Positions 30,793 through 41,972 of a stretch of DNA of 64,000 nt are shown here, in pieces. The notes below the pieces were generated by a model. It saw only the letters and a list, made by a program, of their open reading frames with translations. It had not been told where the DNA came from and made no database searches. Both the position numbers and the translations under genes were made by a program. Each line of letters opens with the position of its first letter. The first letter of the stretch is position 1. The stretch is from Saprospiraceae bacterium (lineage in GTDB: Bacteria; Bacteroidota; Bacteroidia; Chitinophagales; Saprospiraceae): positions 62,001 to 126,000 of the forward strand of contig JADJYH010000021.1 in NCBI GenBank assembly GCA_016719855.1, in the 5' to 3' direction.

Positions 30793-33700
30793 TTAATCTT
30801 CAATTGGCACCGGGCATTTCGCCAACAACTTCGCAAAATCCCCATCTTGGCGGAACTTGTCCAAATCCGGGTCGTACTTCAGCACCCTCGGATATCGGAA
30901 TCCATTCGTATATGCCTGCTCAATCCAGCTTACCGTCCCTTCTTTTTTGCCCAATCGGGCGTTCAGGCGGGCGAGGGTGTAGCAGAGGCTGCCATAGTCG
31001 TATTCCCTTTCCAGCCCTTTGGCTTGTTGGTAAAATTCAATGGCCTTGGCCGTTTCGCCTTTGAGTTGGTGCAGCTTCCCGGTTAATTCGGGCAGTCCGG
31101 CGACGGATTCGGGATGGATGCCCCAGGCCTTGTCCAGCAGCGCCTGGGCCTCGCCAAACCTGCCAGAGCGCAGGAGCAGGTCGGCCAATTGCAGGCGGCT
31201 TGCGGTGTGCAGGTCGTTGGAGTCCCGCAGGCTTTCCAGCACTGCCATCGCCTCATCGTAGCGGAACAGCAGCAGGTAAGCCGTGGCGAGGTCGTATTTT
31301 GCCGTCGGCAAGGTAGGCGCCAACCGGACGGATTGCTCCAAATGGGCGATGGCTTCGGGTATGTCGTTTTGCCATCTTTCATCCGATTCGTTGAGGTAGG
31401 GTTGTTCGCCTGCCTCCAAATAATACTTGCCAACTCGGGCATGGATAAAAGCATTCGCTGGATAGATGCTGTCCAATGCTACCACCTCCTTCATGGTATA
31501 AACCCCCAAAGCATGACCGGCATGATGGTACCGAAAATTTGCCTGGCGGTACAGCCAGTCGGGGTTGTTTGGAAAAAGCTCGACCATGGTGTGATAAAAC
31601 ATGGTCAGTTCACCCCTTGCCGGCTTCATGTCAATTTCGAAGAATTTCCAGAGCAACAATTCCTGTTCGGGGTAGCGGCCTTGCCTGTTCATCAGCTTGC
31701 TCAACGACAGGTAGGCTGTCCGCAACACGTCCTCGTTCTCACTTTGATGGATGAACTGGCGGTATATCGCTTCCTCCTCCGCTGGCCGTTGCCAGTCCCG
31801 ATAAACATCGGCCAAGAAAAACGGCATGAACTCTACCTCCGGGCGCAGTTTCACCAACCGCACGAAATACAGTTCGGCCTCTTCGTATCGCCTTTGGTCA
31901 AAACATATTTTGCCGAGGTAGTAAAACACTTCGGGGTGATTTGGGTCGAGGCGCATGGCCTGCCTGAAAAACGGCTCCGCCTTGTCTGGTTGTTCCTGTT
32001 CAAAATATGCCTTGCCAGTCATGAAAAACTCCTCCGCCGTCTTCGGCTTTTTGTAAATGACGCCTGGCCCCGATAGGCTTGGGTACTCGAATTCGGGATA
32101 AATATTAAACTCTGGGGAAGCTACAACCGTGAATGGGTTCATTGGCGCCACCGTCCCCGCTTTGCGAAGCTCCATCTCCAGGAACTGCCAATCGGCCTCC
32201 TTGTAGCGGGCGGTTTCGAGTTGCAAATAAGCCCGCCGCTCGAAGGGCAGGTAGTGCGGGTCGTTCAGTTGCCGTGCCTTCCGGTACAGGGTTTCGGCTT
32301 TCAGCAAATCGTGCTGTTTTTCTGCCAAATAGCCAAGGTTGACGTAGCTGCCAAAATAATCCGGTTGAAGCGCAATGGCTGCTTCACCCTCCTGCTTTGC
32401 CTTGTCGAGCTGCCCCAGTTCGATATAAACTGCGCAGCGGTTTGCCCTCGGCAAGGCCCAATATGGGGCGAGGTCGGCAGCATTTTCAAAGTAAATAATT
32501 GCGCTGTCCAAGTGCTGCAAGGCAAAGTGCAGCAGCCCCAGTTCGTTGTGGATGTAGGCGGCCTTGTCGTCCAGCGCCAGCGCCTTTTTTTGCTTCGCAA
32601 ATGCCTCCGCAAAGCGGGGCTTTGGGTCGTCGGACATCTGCCCGGCCAACCGGGTGCAGACCCCATCGAAGTAGTGCAGCTTCACCTCCACCTTGTGGCG
32701 CAGCATGTGGCCTTCGGGCAACAACACGAGCGCCGCTTGCAGCATCCGAGGGTACATCACGTAGTGTTCAGCTTGGTCAATGTAGTTCCGCTTGTCGAGG
32801 GAGCCGGGGTCGCCGTTCAGGTAGGCGTTGATGGCTTCCTGCGCTTGGTCGTGCAGTTCGGCGGCGAGCAGGAGTTGGAGTCGCTGGCGCAATTTTGGAG
32901 CCTGCATCGCCGAGTCAATGGTCTCAAAAAGAGCCGATTCCTCCGCCTCGATGGCGTCCACAGAATCCGCCCGAATGTCATTTGCTAACCGCTCGCTAAA
33001 AAACCGGAGCAGCGCCGAGGGGTCGTTCGCCGCCAGCACAGCAGGGAAGCCCTCCTCAATCACGATGTCGTCAAAATAGCTGTATTCGATAAATTCGTAC
33101 AGCACATCCTCCTCCTCGGCAGCAGTTGAGTCGGCCTCCGCCGATTTTTCGACGATGCCTTTCCCAACGGGGCTGGCCATGGACACCGTGTTTTCGGCGC
33201 TGAACTTGGCCAGCAAATCCGGCGTCACCTCCGCCAGTTCGTAGCCCTCGTCCCCAACGAACACGGGGTTCTGGCGGCTGCTGATGCCGGGGTCACTCAG
33301 TGCCTGCTGCATCCCCGTTTTTACGAAAGTGGTCAGTTCGTCGAGGGTGATGATTTGGTCGGGGAAGCTGCCCGAATCAGCCAGCCCACTCAACCCGTTT
33401 ACCAGGAAAAAGGAAAAAAGGCCACGACCCTGTCCCCAGTTTTCGCCTTCCAGCGACTTCTGGTCGGGCTTGCAGGAGAGGATGCGCACCTCGTTTTCTA
33501 CCTGCTTTTCCAACTGCTCGGCAGTGAGGGTGGGGCCAGCGCCAGCCAACTTACCGGCTCGGCAGGCATCGAGGATGACGATGACCTTGGCCTCGTTTTT
33601 CACCGAAAGCGTCTTCACGATTTCGTCGAGTTCCTCCACCCGCGTGGCATTGTTGCGGAGGTTGGGAAAGGGGGTGTCGTGTGCCAGCAGATAGCCCCGC

Positions 33701-34098
33701 TGCCACAGGGTCTTCTTCTCCACGTCGCCATGCCCGCTGAAGTAGATGATGACTTTGTCGCCTTTTTGGGTCTCGTGCAGCAGCCAGTCCAGCCCGTTGT
33801 CAATGGCAGCGAGGGTGGCCTGGTCGTTCAGCAGCAGTTGGATGTTTTCCTTCGGCAATGCGGCCCCGTTTGCGGAGCGCAGGTAGTCGGCGAAAATCTC
33901 GGCGTCCCGGTGGGCGTAGCGCAGGTCGGCTATGTCTTCGTCCACGTAGTCGGAAATGCCGATGATGAGCGCTCGGGTCGCGTTTGCTTCACCGTCGGGC
34001 AGTGGTTTCACGCCATCGTCGTTGCCCGTGCGGGTGTTCTCTTGGGCCAGCAATAAACTGCTGAAAAGGGAGAGGATAAGCAGTAGAATGTTTCTCAT
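30793..34098 (-). CDS. Exported caspase-like (peptidase C14) protein with long TPR array (copy A)
   Basis: A 1101-residue protein with a signal peptide (MRNILLLILSLFSSLLLAQ). I choose ATG 34098; the longer frame starts with TTG. Residues 40-250 form the caspase fold, with catalytic His in YFSGHGDVE (H123) and Cys in ILDACRAG (C179), so the dyad is intact. A helical linker (about 300-480) leads to at least ten TPR units (LGLLHFALQHLDSAI, YYLGKICFDQRRYEEAELYF and others) reaching the C-terminus. The EF-hand-like loop present in the sister proteins is degenerate here (ADSGSFPDQIITLDE). It closes the ECF sigma/anti-sigma/metallopeptidase cluster. This is the longest TPR copy of the island. Proteolytic activity and target are unproven. 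Confidence 0.9.
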   Translation of the reverse strand: MRNILLLILSLFSSLLLAQENTRTGNDDGVKPLPDGEANATRALIIGISDYVDEDIADLRYAHRDAEIFADYLRSANGAALPKENIQLLLNDQATLAAIDNGLDWLLHETQKGDKVIIYFSGHGDVEKKTLWQRGYLLAHDTPFPNLRNNATRVEELDEIVKTLSVKNEAKVIVILDACRAGKLAGAGPTLTAEQLEKQVENEVRILSCKPDQKSLEGENWGQGRGLFSFFLVNGLSGLADSGSFPDQIITLDELTTFVKTGMQQALSDPGISSRQNPVFVGDEGYELAEVTPDLLAKFSAENTVSMASPVGKGIVEKSAEADSTAAEEEDVLYEFIEYSYFDDIVIEEGFPAVLAANDPSALLRFFSERLANDIRADSVDAIEAEESALFETIDSAMQAPKLRQRLQLLLAAELHDQAQEAINAYLNGDPGSLDKRNYIDQAEHYVMYPRMLQAALVLLPEGHMLRHKVEVKLHYFDGVCTRLAGQMSDDPKPRFAEAFAKQKKALALDDKAAYIHNELGLLHFALQHLDSAIIYFENAADLAPYWALPRANRCAVYIELGQLDKAKQEGEAAIALQPDYFGSYVNLGYLAEKQHDLLKAETLYRKARQLNDPHYLPFERRAYLQLETARYKEADWQFLEMELRKAGTVAPMNPFTVVASPEFNIYPEFEYPSLSGPGVIYKKPKTAEEFFMTGKAYFEQEQPDKAEPFFRQAMRLDPNHPEVFYYLGKICFDQRRYEEAELYFVRLVKLRPEVEFMPFFLADVYRDWQRPAEEEAIYRQFIHQSENEDVLRTAYLSLSKLMNRQGRYPEQELLLWKFFEIDMKPARGELTMFYHTMVELFPNNPDWLYRQANFRYHHAGHALGVYTMKEVVALDSIYPANAFIHARVGKYYLEAGEQPYLNESDERWQNDIPEAIAHLEQSVRLAPTLPTAKYDLATAYLLLFRYDEAMAVLESLRDSNDLHTASRLQLADLLLRSGRFGEAQALLDKAWGIHPESVAGLPELTGKLHQLKGETAKAIEFYQQAKGLEREYDYGSLCYTLARLNARLGKKEGTVSWIEQAYTNGFRYPRVLKYDPDLDKFRQDGDFAKLLAKCPVPIED

Positions 34099-34294
34099 TT
34101 TTAAGTTTTGCAGGAGAATTTTCAAGGCTGTTTTTCACTGACAAAACTCGTTAATTGGGCGGCAATTCGGCAATTTATTAATGTAATTGTAGCCGCCAAA
34201 TTTATTTGGCTGGCTAATAGTCAATGAAAGTTAATACCAAACAAAACCGCTGCATTTATGAGGGGCCAGCCAAACAAGTTTGGCGGCCACATTA

Positions 34295-35868
34295 TCAATG
34301 TTTTATCACCTTCGCCATCTCCTCCACCTTGCCGTCGTTGGTTACTTTGATGATGATGCCGTCTTTTTCTGAGGTCAAAAAATAGCCGGTGGTCGTGCTG
34401 ACGAGGTTGTAAAAAGCCCACTGGGTGGGCGGCCCAACTAGTTTTGGCAGCTCTATGTTCTCTGCCATTTTGTTCTTGAACCGGATGATGCTCAGGACGT
34501 TGTCCTGCTTGTTTCCGAAGGAAAATGTGTCTGTGTCGCGCTCGACGACATGCCGGACTAAGTCGCCTTTCTCGTTCAGCACCAATGGCTCCACTTGGCT
34601 CATGCGACCCAATTTTATGCCCTTCATCAATGTTTTGAACCGCTCCGGGAACTCGAACTCATGTTCCGGCAGCATCACGTTGACTTTGTTTTGAACCACG
34701 TCGAGGTTATACCGGGCGGCCACTGCCACGGGCTGGTTTTTGGATTTTAGCAAATCGTGGAAACCCGCTTCGGCACCGAGTTTGTCGTTCATCAAGGCGC
34801 TGAGGATGGCGGACACCAGCTTGTATTTGTCGGACATCGCTGCATTTTTTGCCGCCGCTTTTTGCAGTTTCTTTTTTTGAAAATAAGCCAGTGCTTCTTT
34901 TGGTTTTTGCTGCAACCCGAGGGCACAGACATAGTTCAGTTTGGCGGTCAGGTAGTTTTTGTCCAGTGCGATTGCTTGCATGAAATGGTTGCTGGCTTTG
35001 TTCAAAAGCTGCATCCTGACCAATTTTTCCTGCATGGGAAGCTCCGGATGCCCCCTCACTTTTTCTTCAGAAGCGTGGCAGCATCAATTTCGATGGGGTA
35101 AACAAAGCGGTCGGTCTGCGGCAGGTAGTGTTCCATGGCCTGGTACAGGTACAGCACACCGAGGTTGTTGTACACCTCCCGGCCCTCGTAGTATTGCAGG
35201 ATGTACTCGTAGTTGGTGGCGGCCAGGTCGTAGTAGCCTGCGGCCAACATGTAGCTGCTCGCTTCGTAGAGGTCAATCAGCTTGTCCGTGATGTCGAGCA
35301 CTTCCTTTGCTGACTGGCTGCGCTCTTCGAGGCTGGGGTAGCCACGCAGCGTCCGACCAGTGAGGCCGTATGCTTCGTAGAGTTTGGGCAGCAGCTTCGG
35401 CACCACTCCCGACAGTCGGTAGCCCGCCAAAAAAGCCGTGAAGACGCCGTTGATGTCCGCCGTTTTTTCCGTCTGGGTTTCCACTTTGTAGGTCTGGTCG
35501 TAGGATAAGAAGTTGGTGGTGGCCTTTGCTATTTTTACCTCTATTTGAAAAGCGTGTGTAAGCTCGTGGCCCAGCACGAAGGCCAGCGCATGACTGGAAT
35601 CCTTGCCCAGTGAGCGGCAAAGCAGATAGGTTTTCTCGTCCAACACGATGACGTTGCGGGCAGGGTAGTAGGCGGCTACTTTCATGTTCTCCTTGGTCAT
35701 TTCCAAGCCTGGCTTCTTTATGGCGTACTGTCCCGCTGCGAGGTAAAGTTTGTCCAATATTTGTTGGGCAACGGCGGGCGTTGCGGCGGCGATGATGGTG
35801 TTGGTCGCCTCAGCCATTGCGCCAGCAAAGACCAATGCCACGGCCAAAGCTATTTTGAATCTTAGCAT
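34295..35868 (-). CDS. M48-like metallopeptidase with C-terminal TPR-like region (copy A, one frameshift)
   Basis: About 524 residues. ATG 35868 opens a signal peptide (MLRFKIALAVALVFAGAMAEA). The zinc site reads GHELTHAF (H101, E102, H105), with the third ligand in TEKTADING (E134), as in M48 peptidases. A helical TPR-like part follows (YEASSYMLAAGYYDLAATNYEYIL). The frame stops at 35056 (KKK, TGA). One extra A in the A-run restores VRGHPELPMQEKLVRMQ and the rest to 34295, colinear with paralog B at 47087. It lies between the anti-sigma-like gene and caspase copy A. Substrate unknown. Confidence 0.7.
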
Positions 35869-35920
35869 AGCGTTAGTGGTAAAAGTTGTTTGTGAAAATT
35901 GCTTGGGGAGGGGATGGCAG

Positions 35921-35998
35921 GTATGAGGAATAAGATATGAGGTATGGGGTCTTAGGAATTTGCGGAATGGCAATACCTCATACCTCATACCTTATACC
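35921..35998. repeat. Inverted heptanucleotide arrays upstream of the metallopeptidase gene
   Basis: Left array GTATGAG, GAATAAG, ATATGAG, GTATGGG and right array TACCTCA, TACCTCA, TACCTTA are reverse complements about 26 bases apart. They could fold into a hairpin between the TPR gene and the metallopeptidase gene. Confidence 0.75.
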
Positions 35999-36004
35999 CA
36001 ATTT

Positions 36005-36836
36005 TCAATGCCCAATCAACTGCAGTATTCCCTTGGCCGAATCTTGATCCTTGCTTTCGGGGTTGCTGGCAAGTTGGGTGAATATTTCCTCGGCCTTGGC
36101 AAAGCCCCCGTCCACTTTGAAATAGCAGAGGCCGAGGTACCACATCGCATCCAACTTGAAGGCTGAGGTTTCGGTTCTGGTAATGGGGTCAAGTAGTTCC
36201 AACGCACGGGCGTAACGGGAGTCGTTCAGGTGCGACATGGCGAGGTAGAACAGCGCCGTGTCGTTGGCGGGGTGGTACACCAAAAAGGTGTCGAGTGCCA
36301 CGGAGGCATCCTTGTATTTGCCCTCGTTGTAGAGCGAAAGGGCTTCCCGAAGGCTGTCCTGGGTGTTCATGGAATCCACCATGCCGTGCGACTCCAGGGC
36401 TGCCACGATGCTTTTTGCCTTCGTGGTCTCCGGCTTGAAGTTGCTGGCGAAAATCTGCTCCGAATTTGGTGCGGAAGTGGGTGATTGGCGGAAGAACCCC
36501 CACCAGATTAGCCCGATAAGGACTATTGCTGCTGCTGCGATGGACATTACTTTTCTCATGACAAGAATTTTGGTTGATTTATTAGCATTGATTGAAATGA
36601 CATTCCCTTTGTAAAAACCGCTGGGCTGAAAGCCGCTCATCGGTGTCGGCGATGACTTTTTTCAAATCTTCGTCCCCTGCCAACGAGATGCCCAACAGCA
36701 GTTTTTGCTCAAGCTTTATGTCTTTCGCCAACTGTTCATTGGCGTTCATTTCTATTTCAAAAGCGGCTTTTTCGACCGGATCCATGGTGTCGGCCAAGTA
36801 CCGATGTATTCTTTCAATGTAGGCGTGGTTTTCCAT
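36005..36836 (-). CDS. Anti-sigma-like protein with membrane helix and extracytoplasmic TPR domain (probable frameshift)
   Basis: Two frames read best as one protein of about 277 residues. The first (ATG 36836, MENHAYIERIHRYLADTMDP) is an 84-residue acidic helical domain like the cytoplasmic part of Bacteroidota anti-sigma factors, ending early at 36582. Shifting one base near 36607 gives KGNVISINANKSTKILVMRKV, a membrane helix (IAAAAIVLIGLIWWGFF) and a TPR domain (LSLYNEGKYKDASVALDTFL, ALFYLAMSHLNDSRY) to 36005. If the break is real, two genes exist: 36582-36836 and 36005-36559. It starts 13 bp after the ECF sigma factor stop, so it is probably its regulator. The TPR part resembles the N-terminal domain of the cyclase at 52351. 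Confidence 0.6.
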
Positions 36837-36849
36837 ACGGTGCTTATCG

Positions 36850-37425
36850 TTACAGGTTTTTGAAAATGTCCGTGGCCTTGACCAGCTTGCGCAGGTATTC
36901 CAGGCACCGGAATTTTTTGACTTTGACAAATGCCTCGGTGTACCCGGTCAGCGCTGCAATTTGCGCATGGGAAAGCCCTTGGTAAAACGAGTACATGATC
37001 ACGGTGCGGCAGTCCGCTTCCAACTGCCCCAGTTTATCGTTCATCACGGAGAGCATCGAGTCCTTTTCGTTCGGCGACAAGCCCTCGGGGTCAGGTTCGC
37101 TTTGTGCAAAAAGGCTGAACTGCTGCTGGTCCATGCTGATTTCAACGGTTGTCTTGCCTGCCTTTTTCAAGTACAGGTTGCGTGAAATGGCGTAAATGTA
37201 GGTGCTGGCCTTGCTGGTCAGCGTGAAATCTGGTTCCCGCAGTTTCTTCACAAAGACAAACAGCGTCTCCTGAAAAACATCCCGGGCATCCTCGGCAGTC
37301 CCGTTGAACTTGAACACCATGTCTTCCACCATGCGGAAGTAGCGGAGGTACAATTCTTCGAAAGCCTTGGGCGACCCTTTTCGGAGTTCGGCCAGGTAAG
37401 CACCGTCAACAGTTATTTCTTGCAT
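36850..37425 (-). CDS. ECF-family RNA polymerase sigma factor
   Basis: A 191-residue sigma-70 family protein. Region 2 is at about residues 18-85 (FEELYLRYFRMVEDMVFKF, DVFQETLFVFVKKL, ASTYIYAISRNLYL). Region 4 is at about 125-180 (CRTVIMYSFYQGLSHAQIAALTG). There is no N-terminal region 1, as expected for group 4 factors. It heads a minus-strand cluster: sigma, anti-sigma-like TPR, M48-like-TPR, caspase-TPR, histidine phosphatase. The inference is that it transcribes its own operon and perhaps other island genes on an envelope signal. A terminator of the upstream gene lies at 37461-37496, so the promoter must be within about 35-60 bp of the start or the gene relies on read-through. Confidence 0.92.
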   Translation of the reverse strand: MQEITVDGAYLAELRKGSPKAFEELYLRYFRMVEDMVFKFNGTAEDARDVFQETLFVFVKKLREPDFTLTSKASTYIYAISRNLYLKKAGKTTVEISMDQQQFSLFAQSEPDPEGLSPNEKDSMLSVMNDKLGQLEADCRTVIMYSFYQGLSHAQIAALTGYTEAFVKVKKFRCLEYLRKLVKATDIFKNL

Positions 37426-37460
37426 ACAAACATTTTAGGCTTTTAAGCATCCGGCCAAAG

Positions 37461-37496
37461 TTAAAAAGCCCCGGCCAACTTTTCTGCCGGGGGCTT
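37461..37496 (-). terminator. Rho-independent terminator
   Basis: On the minus strand AAGCCCCCGGC and GCCGGGGCTT pair around a short loop and are followed by TTTTTAA. It ends transcription from the gene at 37592-38028 just before the sigma factor. Confidence 0.75.
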
Positions 37497-37591
37497 CCTT
37501 ATGATTAGTTATGCAAAGAAAAACTCGGAAAAAATCTGCTAAATCCAGAAAAACTGTTCAAAACGATATTTATGCTTCCTCTTTTGGCAAT

Positions 37592-38028
37592 TTATTCGGA
37601 GCGCATGGCGACGATGCCTGCCTCTGACTGGAGCGACGTGCCCCCCGCATAGGTGCTCGATGGTACGTACAAGGCTCCGTTCACTTCCATTTCACCAGAA
37701 CCGTATTTGTCAAGCGTGGTGACAACCGTCAGCGACCCTTTTTTTGCTATTTCAAGCGCAGCGCCCGACTCCAGGTTAAGTGCGTTCACCTCCAAGCCAC
37801 CGTCCTTGATGGTCGGGTAAAAACCCGAACCGCTGGAAACATCGGCGATGATGACGCTGTGGAAAGCATCGGGCACCCGGTTGGCGCTCCAGTTCTTGGC
37901 GCAGTTCCAGTTGGTTTCCTGGCCCGGCGTTCCACCTTTCCAATTGTTTATTTTTTGCGCTTGGCAAAAGTGGCGTTTCCCAACAAAAACAAGCAGACAG
38001 CAGCGAAGAAAAATTTGTTCGTTTTCAT
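37592..38028 (-). CDS. Small exported protein with NW-rich domain (one frameshift)
   Basis: About 145 residues. ATG 38028 opens a signal peptide (MKTNKFFFAAVCLFLLGNATF). The frame shifts near 37960 and continues INNWKGGTPGQETNWNCAKNW, followed by VIIADVSSGSGFYPTI and a short beta-rich repeat region. The NW...NW...VP pattern resembles a module found in Bacteroidota surface proteins. No catalytic residues are seen. It lies upstream of the ECF sigma gene and has its own terminator. Function unknown. Confidence 0.55.
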
Positions 38029-38213
38029 GATATCGAGATTGAAAAATGATAAAAATTAACCGTTTTATGACCATCAATACCGGGTTTCATGATTGGTTAT
38101 CACTTGGGTTTATTTTTTTTGAAAAAAAAGAATTTGCCTTCTTGAATCCGTAACTATGTGCTGCTATTGTTGCTGCGCAATATTTACTTGGTAATTCATA
38201 TTGAATGAGAACT

Positions 38214-41200
38214 ATGAAAAAACGATTGCTTGCCCTTGCCCTATCCCTTTTCTCCATTGCCTTTTCACTGGCCCAAAGGCCCGAACTCGGCGTCCCAGTC
38301 GGGCATTCTGGGCGCATACTTTCCATCGCTTTTTCACCGGACGGCAAATACGCCGCATCCGGTTCGGAGGACAAGAGCATCCGGCTCTGGGAACTGGCCG
38401 ATGGCAAGCTCATCAAAGCCTGGGAGCCTTACCGGGACGAAGTGCGGAAGGCACCTGTTTTTGGGGTCGAGTTTGGAGTGGGCGGCAAATACCTGCTCTG
38501 CGGGGCAGGTTTGACCGGCAGTTCCATTCAGTCGCTGGAGATTGGCAAGGTGGGTGGCGACAACCTGCGGGTTTTCGTGGACCCCTCGGTTGGTCTTGCG
38601 GCGGTGCAGCCTCCGGTAGCGGCCCTTGCCATGTCACCGGTCGGCGAGGAGGTGCTTTCCCTGACTGCCAACAACGAACTGAAACTTTGGAACCTCCGCA
38701 CTGGCAAGCTCGTCAGAACCTTTGCGAAGCAACCCGAACAAATCACCTCGCTGGCCATCTCCGCCGATGGCAAATGGGCATACTCCGGCAACTCGGACGG
38801 CTCCGTGCAGCGATGGGACGTGTTGAAAGGTCAGCCTGACTTCCTGTTCAAAAACATCCACACGGCCCAGGTCAACACGCTCAGTCTCTCAAAAAATGGG
38901 CAAATGGTGCTTTCCGGCTCGGAGCAGGGCGGCCTGAAACTCTGGAAAATGGTGGACAACGCCGCCCAAACCATCTTCGAGTTCAAGGATTCCTACTCCC
39001 CCGACCACGGGCTGACGGCCGTTTTTTCGCCAAACGACAGCCTCGTGGCCTACGGCGCCAGCGACAATTCCGTGGTGCTGTGGGACATAGCCACGAAGGT
39101 GGCTACCGATAGGATGGCCGGGCACGAGCAGGAGGTGTCGGCCCTCCGGTTTTCGCCCGATGGCACCAAGTTGATTACTGGCTCTTTTGATAATTCCCTG
39201 ATTGTGTGGGACATAGCCACCGGAAAACAAGTCCTCGCCCTCAACGGCTATTCGAGAATCATCAAGCAGGTCTTTTTTTCCCCCAATAAAAAATACGCCG
39301 TGGCGGTGCCGGAATTTGACGAGAGAATCGTCGTTTGGGACACGGAGGGCGGCGGCGTGAAGCGGGCGTTTTTGGGCCACCAGGACAACGTAATTGCCGC
39401 CTGTGTGTCGCCCAAGGGCAAGTACCTGCTGTCCAGCGGCGACGACTTGAAGCTGATACTTTGGGATTTTGAAACAGCCAAGAGGTTGACCGTGCTAACT
39501 GGCCACAATGATTTTGTGAACTGCATGGCTATCTCCCACGATGAGAAATTGGCCATCACCGGCTCCGACGACAACTCCGTGATTTTGTGGGATTTGGAGA
39601 CCCGAACGCCGCTGAAAACCTTCAACGACCACGTGGCGAAAGTGACTGCCGTGGCCTTTTCGCCCGACGGTCTGATGGCCATGACGGGTGCCGACGACAA
39701 CACGGTAAAGGTTTACGACGTGGCGCAGCGCAAGCTCATGGCAAATATTCCCGGTCAGGCCACCCGATGGTCGCCGGTCACTTTTTCGCCAGACGGCAAA
39801 TCCTTCCTTTCGATTTCCTGCGAGTCCTTCAAAATCGAATGGTGGGACATTGCGGAGCGAAAGCTCAAAAAAGAGTTCGACCTGACCACCCCAACGGACA
39901 AACCCGGGAACAGGATTTATTGCGGTTCGCCTTCGAGGACTGCCTTCTCGCCCGATGGCAGCCGCTTCCTGTTCGCCTCTGGCAACGACGTGCTGCTCTG
40001 GGATTTGGACGAAGACAACCCCACCTTCCTGCGGGGGCACAAAGCCCCCGTGAAGACGGTCGCCTTTTCGCCGGACGGCAAACTGGCCATTTCGGCGGGC
40101 TACGACGGCAGCGTGAAAATGTGGGATGGCCGCACTGGCGAAGCGCTCTGCACGGTGTTCCACATCAACCAAAAGGACTGGGTGGCCATCACGCCCGCTG
40201 GCCTTTTCGATGCCTCGCCGGCTGCGATGAAGTCCATGTATTTTGTGGTGGGGCTGGAGACCATCGAGCTGGAGCAGCTCAAGGAGCGCTACTACGAACC
40301 TGATTTGCTGCCCATCTTGCTTGGTTTCAAAAAAGGGTCGCTGCGCCAGGTGGATGCACTCGGCGAACTGGCGCTTTACCCGGAACTCGTCGCGGAAATT
40401 AAGGGTGAAAAATTGGTCATTGCGCTGAAAAAACGCACGGGCGGCTTCGGCAAGGTCAGCGTTGCCATCAACGGCTCGGAGGTGTTGGCCGATGCCTGTG
40501 GGGGAAAGGTCGGCTGCACGGTGGGCCTCGACGAGTTGAAAAACCACTTCTACTCAGCGGACAGCCTGCTGGCGCAAAACACCATCACGGTGCGGGCCTA
40601 CAACGAGGAAGGTTGGCTGAAAAGTCCCGAACTGGTGCTGCACCCGTTCGCAAAAAAGAGTCGAGGAGATGACGAAAGTGGCGGTGACGACGAACTCAGC
40701 TTCCAACTTCGGCCCGACACCCGACCCAAGCCTCTACGCCATCGTGGTGGGCACTTCCGATTACGATGGCAACGACATTGACCTCGGTTTCCCCGACAAG
40801 GATGCACGGGCCATGGCCAATACGCTGAGAACCATTGCCGAAGGCACCGAAATGTTCAAGGACCGGGTGCATGTCACCTTGCTGACCACGGATGCCACTG
40901 ACCCCGCTTTGTTGCCCAGCAAGGCCAATATTGGGGCGACTTTCAAAAAAATAGCAGCCAGTGCCAATGCCGAGGATGTGCTGATTATTTTCCTGGCCGG
41001 GCACGGCGTCACCTCCCCCGCTGGCGGCAAGGACGACTTCTACTACCTGACCAAGGACGTGGGCAACATGAAGCTCGACGCCGCCGATATTCGCAACAAT
41101 TTTTGCATCGCCACTGATACTTTGAGCGACTGGATCAGCGACATTCCCGCCAAAAAAAGGGTGGTCATTTTTGACGCCTGCCACTCCGGCAAGGCTGCCG

Positions 41201-41904
41201 AGACGCTGACTTCGAGCCGGGCGCCACTGTCCTCGCAGAAACGGGAACTGGAGCGGTTCAAAGACCGCAACGGCATGTTCGTGCTGGCAGCCAGCGAGTC
41301 GAACCAGAAGAGCTGGGAAGACCAGCAACTGCAACAGGGGCTGCTCACCTACAGCCTGCTTTTTGGGATGAACAGCCGTAATGGCGTGCGTGCTGACGGG
41401 GCGGTGGACGTGCAGCGGCTGTTCCAGTTTGCCCGTGACTACGTGCCGCAACTGGCCAGCGGCATCAACGAAGACCAGACGCCCGTGCTGACCGTGCCGG
41501 ACCGGGAGGCGTCCAGTTTTTCCATTGGGTTTGTGACAGCGAACACGAAAATCGAGGTGGGGCGCAAGAACCAGTTCATCAGCCAAAGCATGTTCCTGAA
41601 CAAGGACGGCTTCAACGACGACCTGCACCTGTCCATCGCTTTTGACAACCGGCTGGAGGCTGGCGAACTGGAAGGCGAGCTGGGCAAGCTGATTTTTGCC
41701 AACACCCGCCAGATGAACGAGGCCACCGCCATCCGTGGGCTTTACTCAGTGAAGGACGGCAAAATCCGACTGGAAGGCCGGATATTCGTGCCAGGCACGG
41801 CTGCACCAAAAGCGTTTCTCATTGAGGCTTTTCCCACGGACGACATGGGGGTTTTGGTGGAGCGGATAATGGGGGAGGTGAACAAGAAGTTGGGTGAAAA
41901 ATAA
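38214..41904 (+). CDS. Exported WD40-caspase protein (one frameshift)
   Basis: About 1230 residues. ATG 38214 opens a signal peptide (MKKRLLALALSLFSIAFSLAQ). Roughly thirteen WD40 repeats follow (for example GHSGRILSIAFSPDGKYAAS, ending LWE/LWD/VWD), enough for one or two propellers. After a short linker domain the frame must shift by one base in the A-run near 40660 (AKK to KRVEEMTKVAV). It then enters a caspase domain with His in FLAGHGV (nt 41002-41004) and Cys in FDACHSGKA (nt 41179-41181). A beta-rich C-terminal region closes it. The EF-hand-like loop of the TPR copies is not conserved. WD40-caspase fusions are known in bacteria, but the role of this one is unknown. Confidence 0.85.
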
Positions 41905-41972
41905 CAGGTACCATCACCGCTTCCACTTTTGGAGCGTTGGAAGTCTTGCCGCATACTTTTACTTTTGTTTTG

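Noticed and set aside
31114..32076. A 320-codon plus-strand frame within caspase copy A
   Set aside because: Antisense to intact TPR repeats of the caspase gene.
39495..40547. A 350-codon minus-strand frame
   Set aside because: Antisense shadow of the WD40 repeats.
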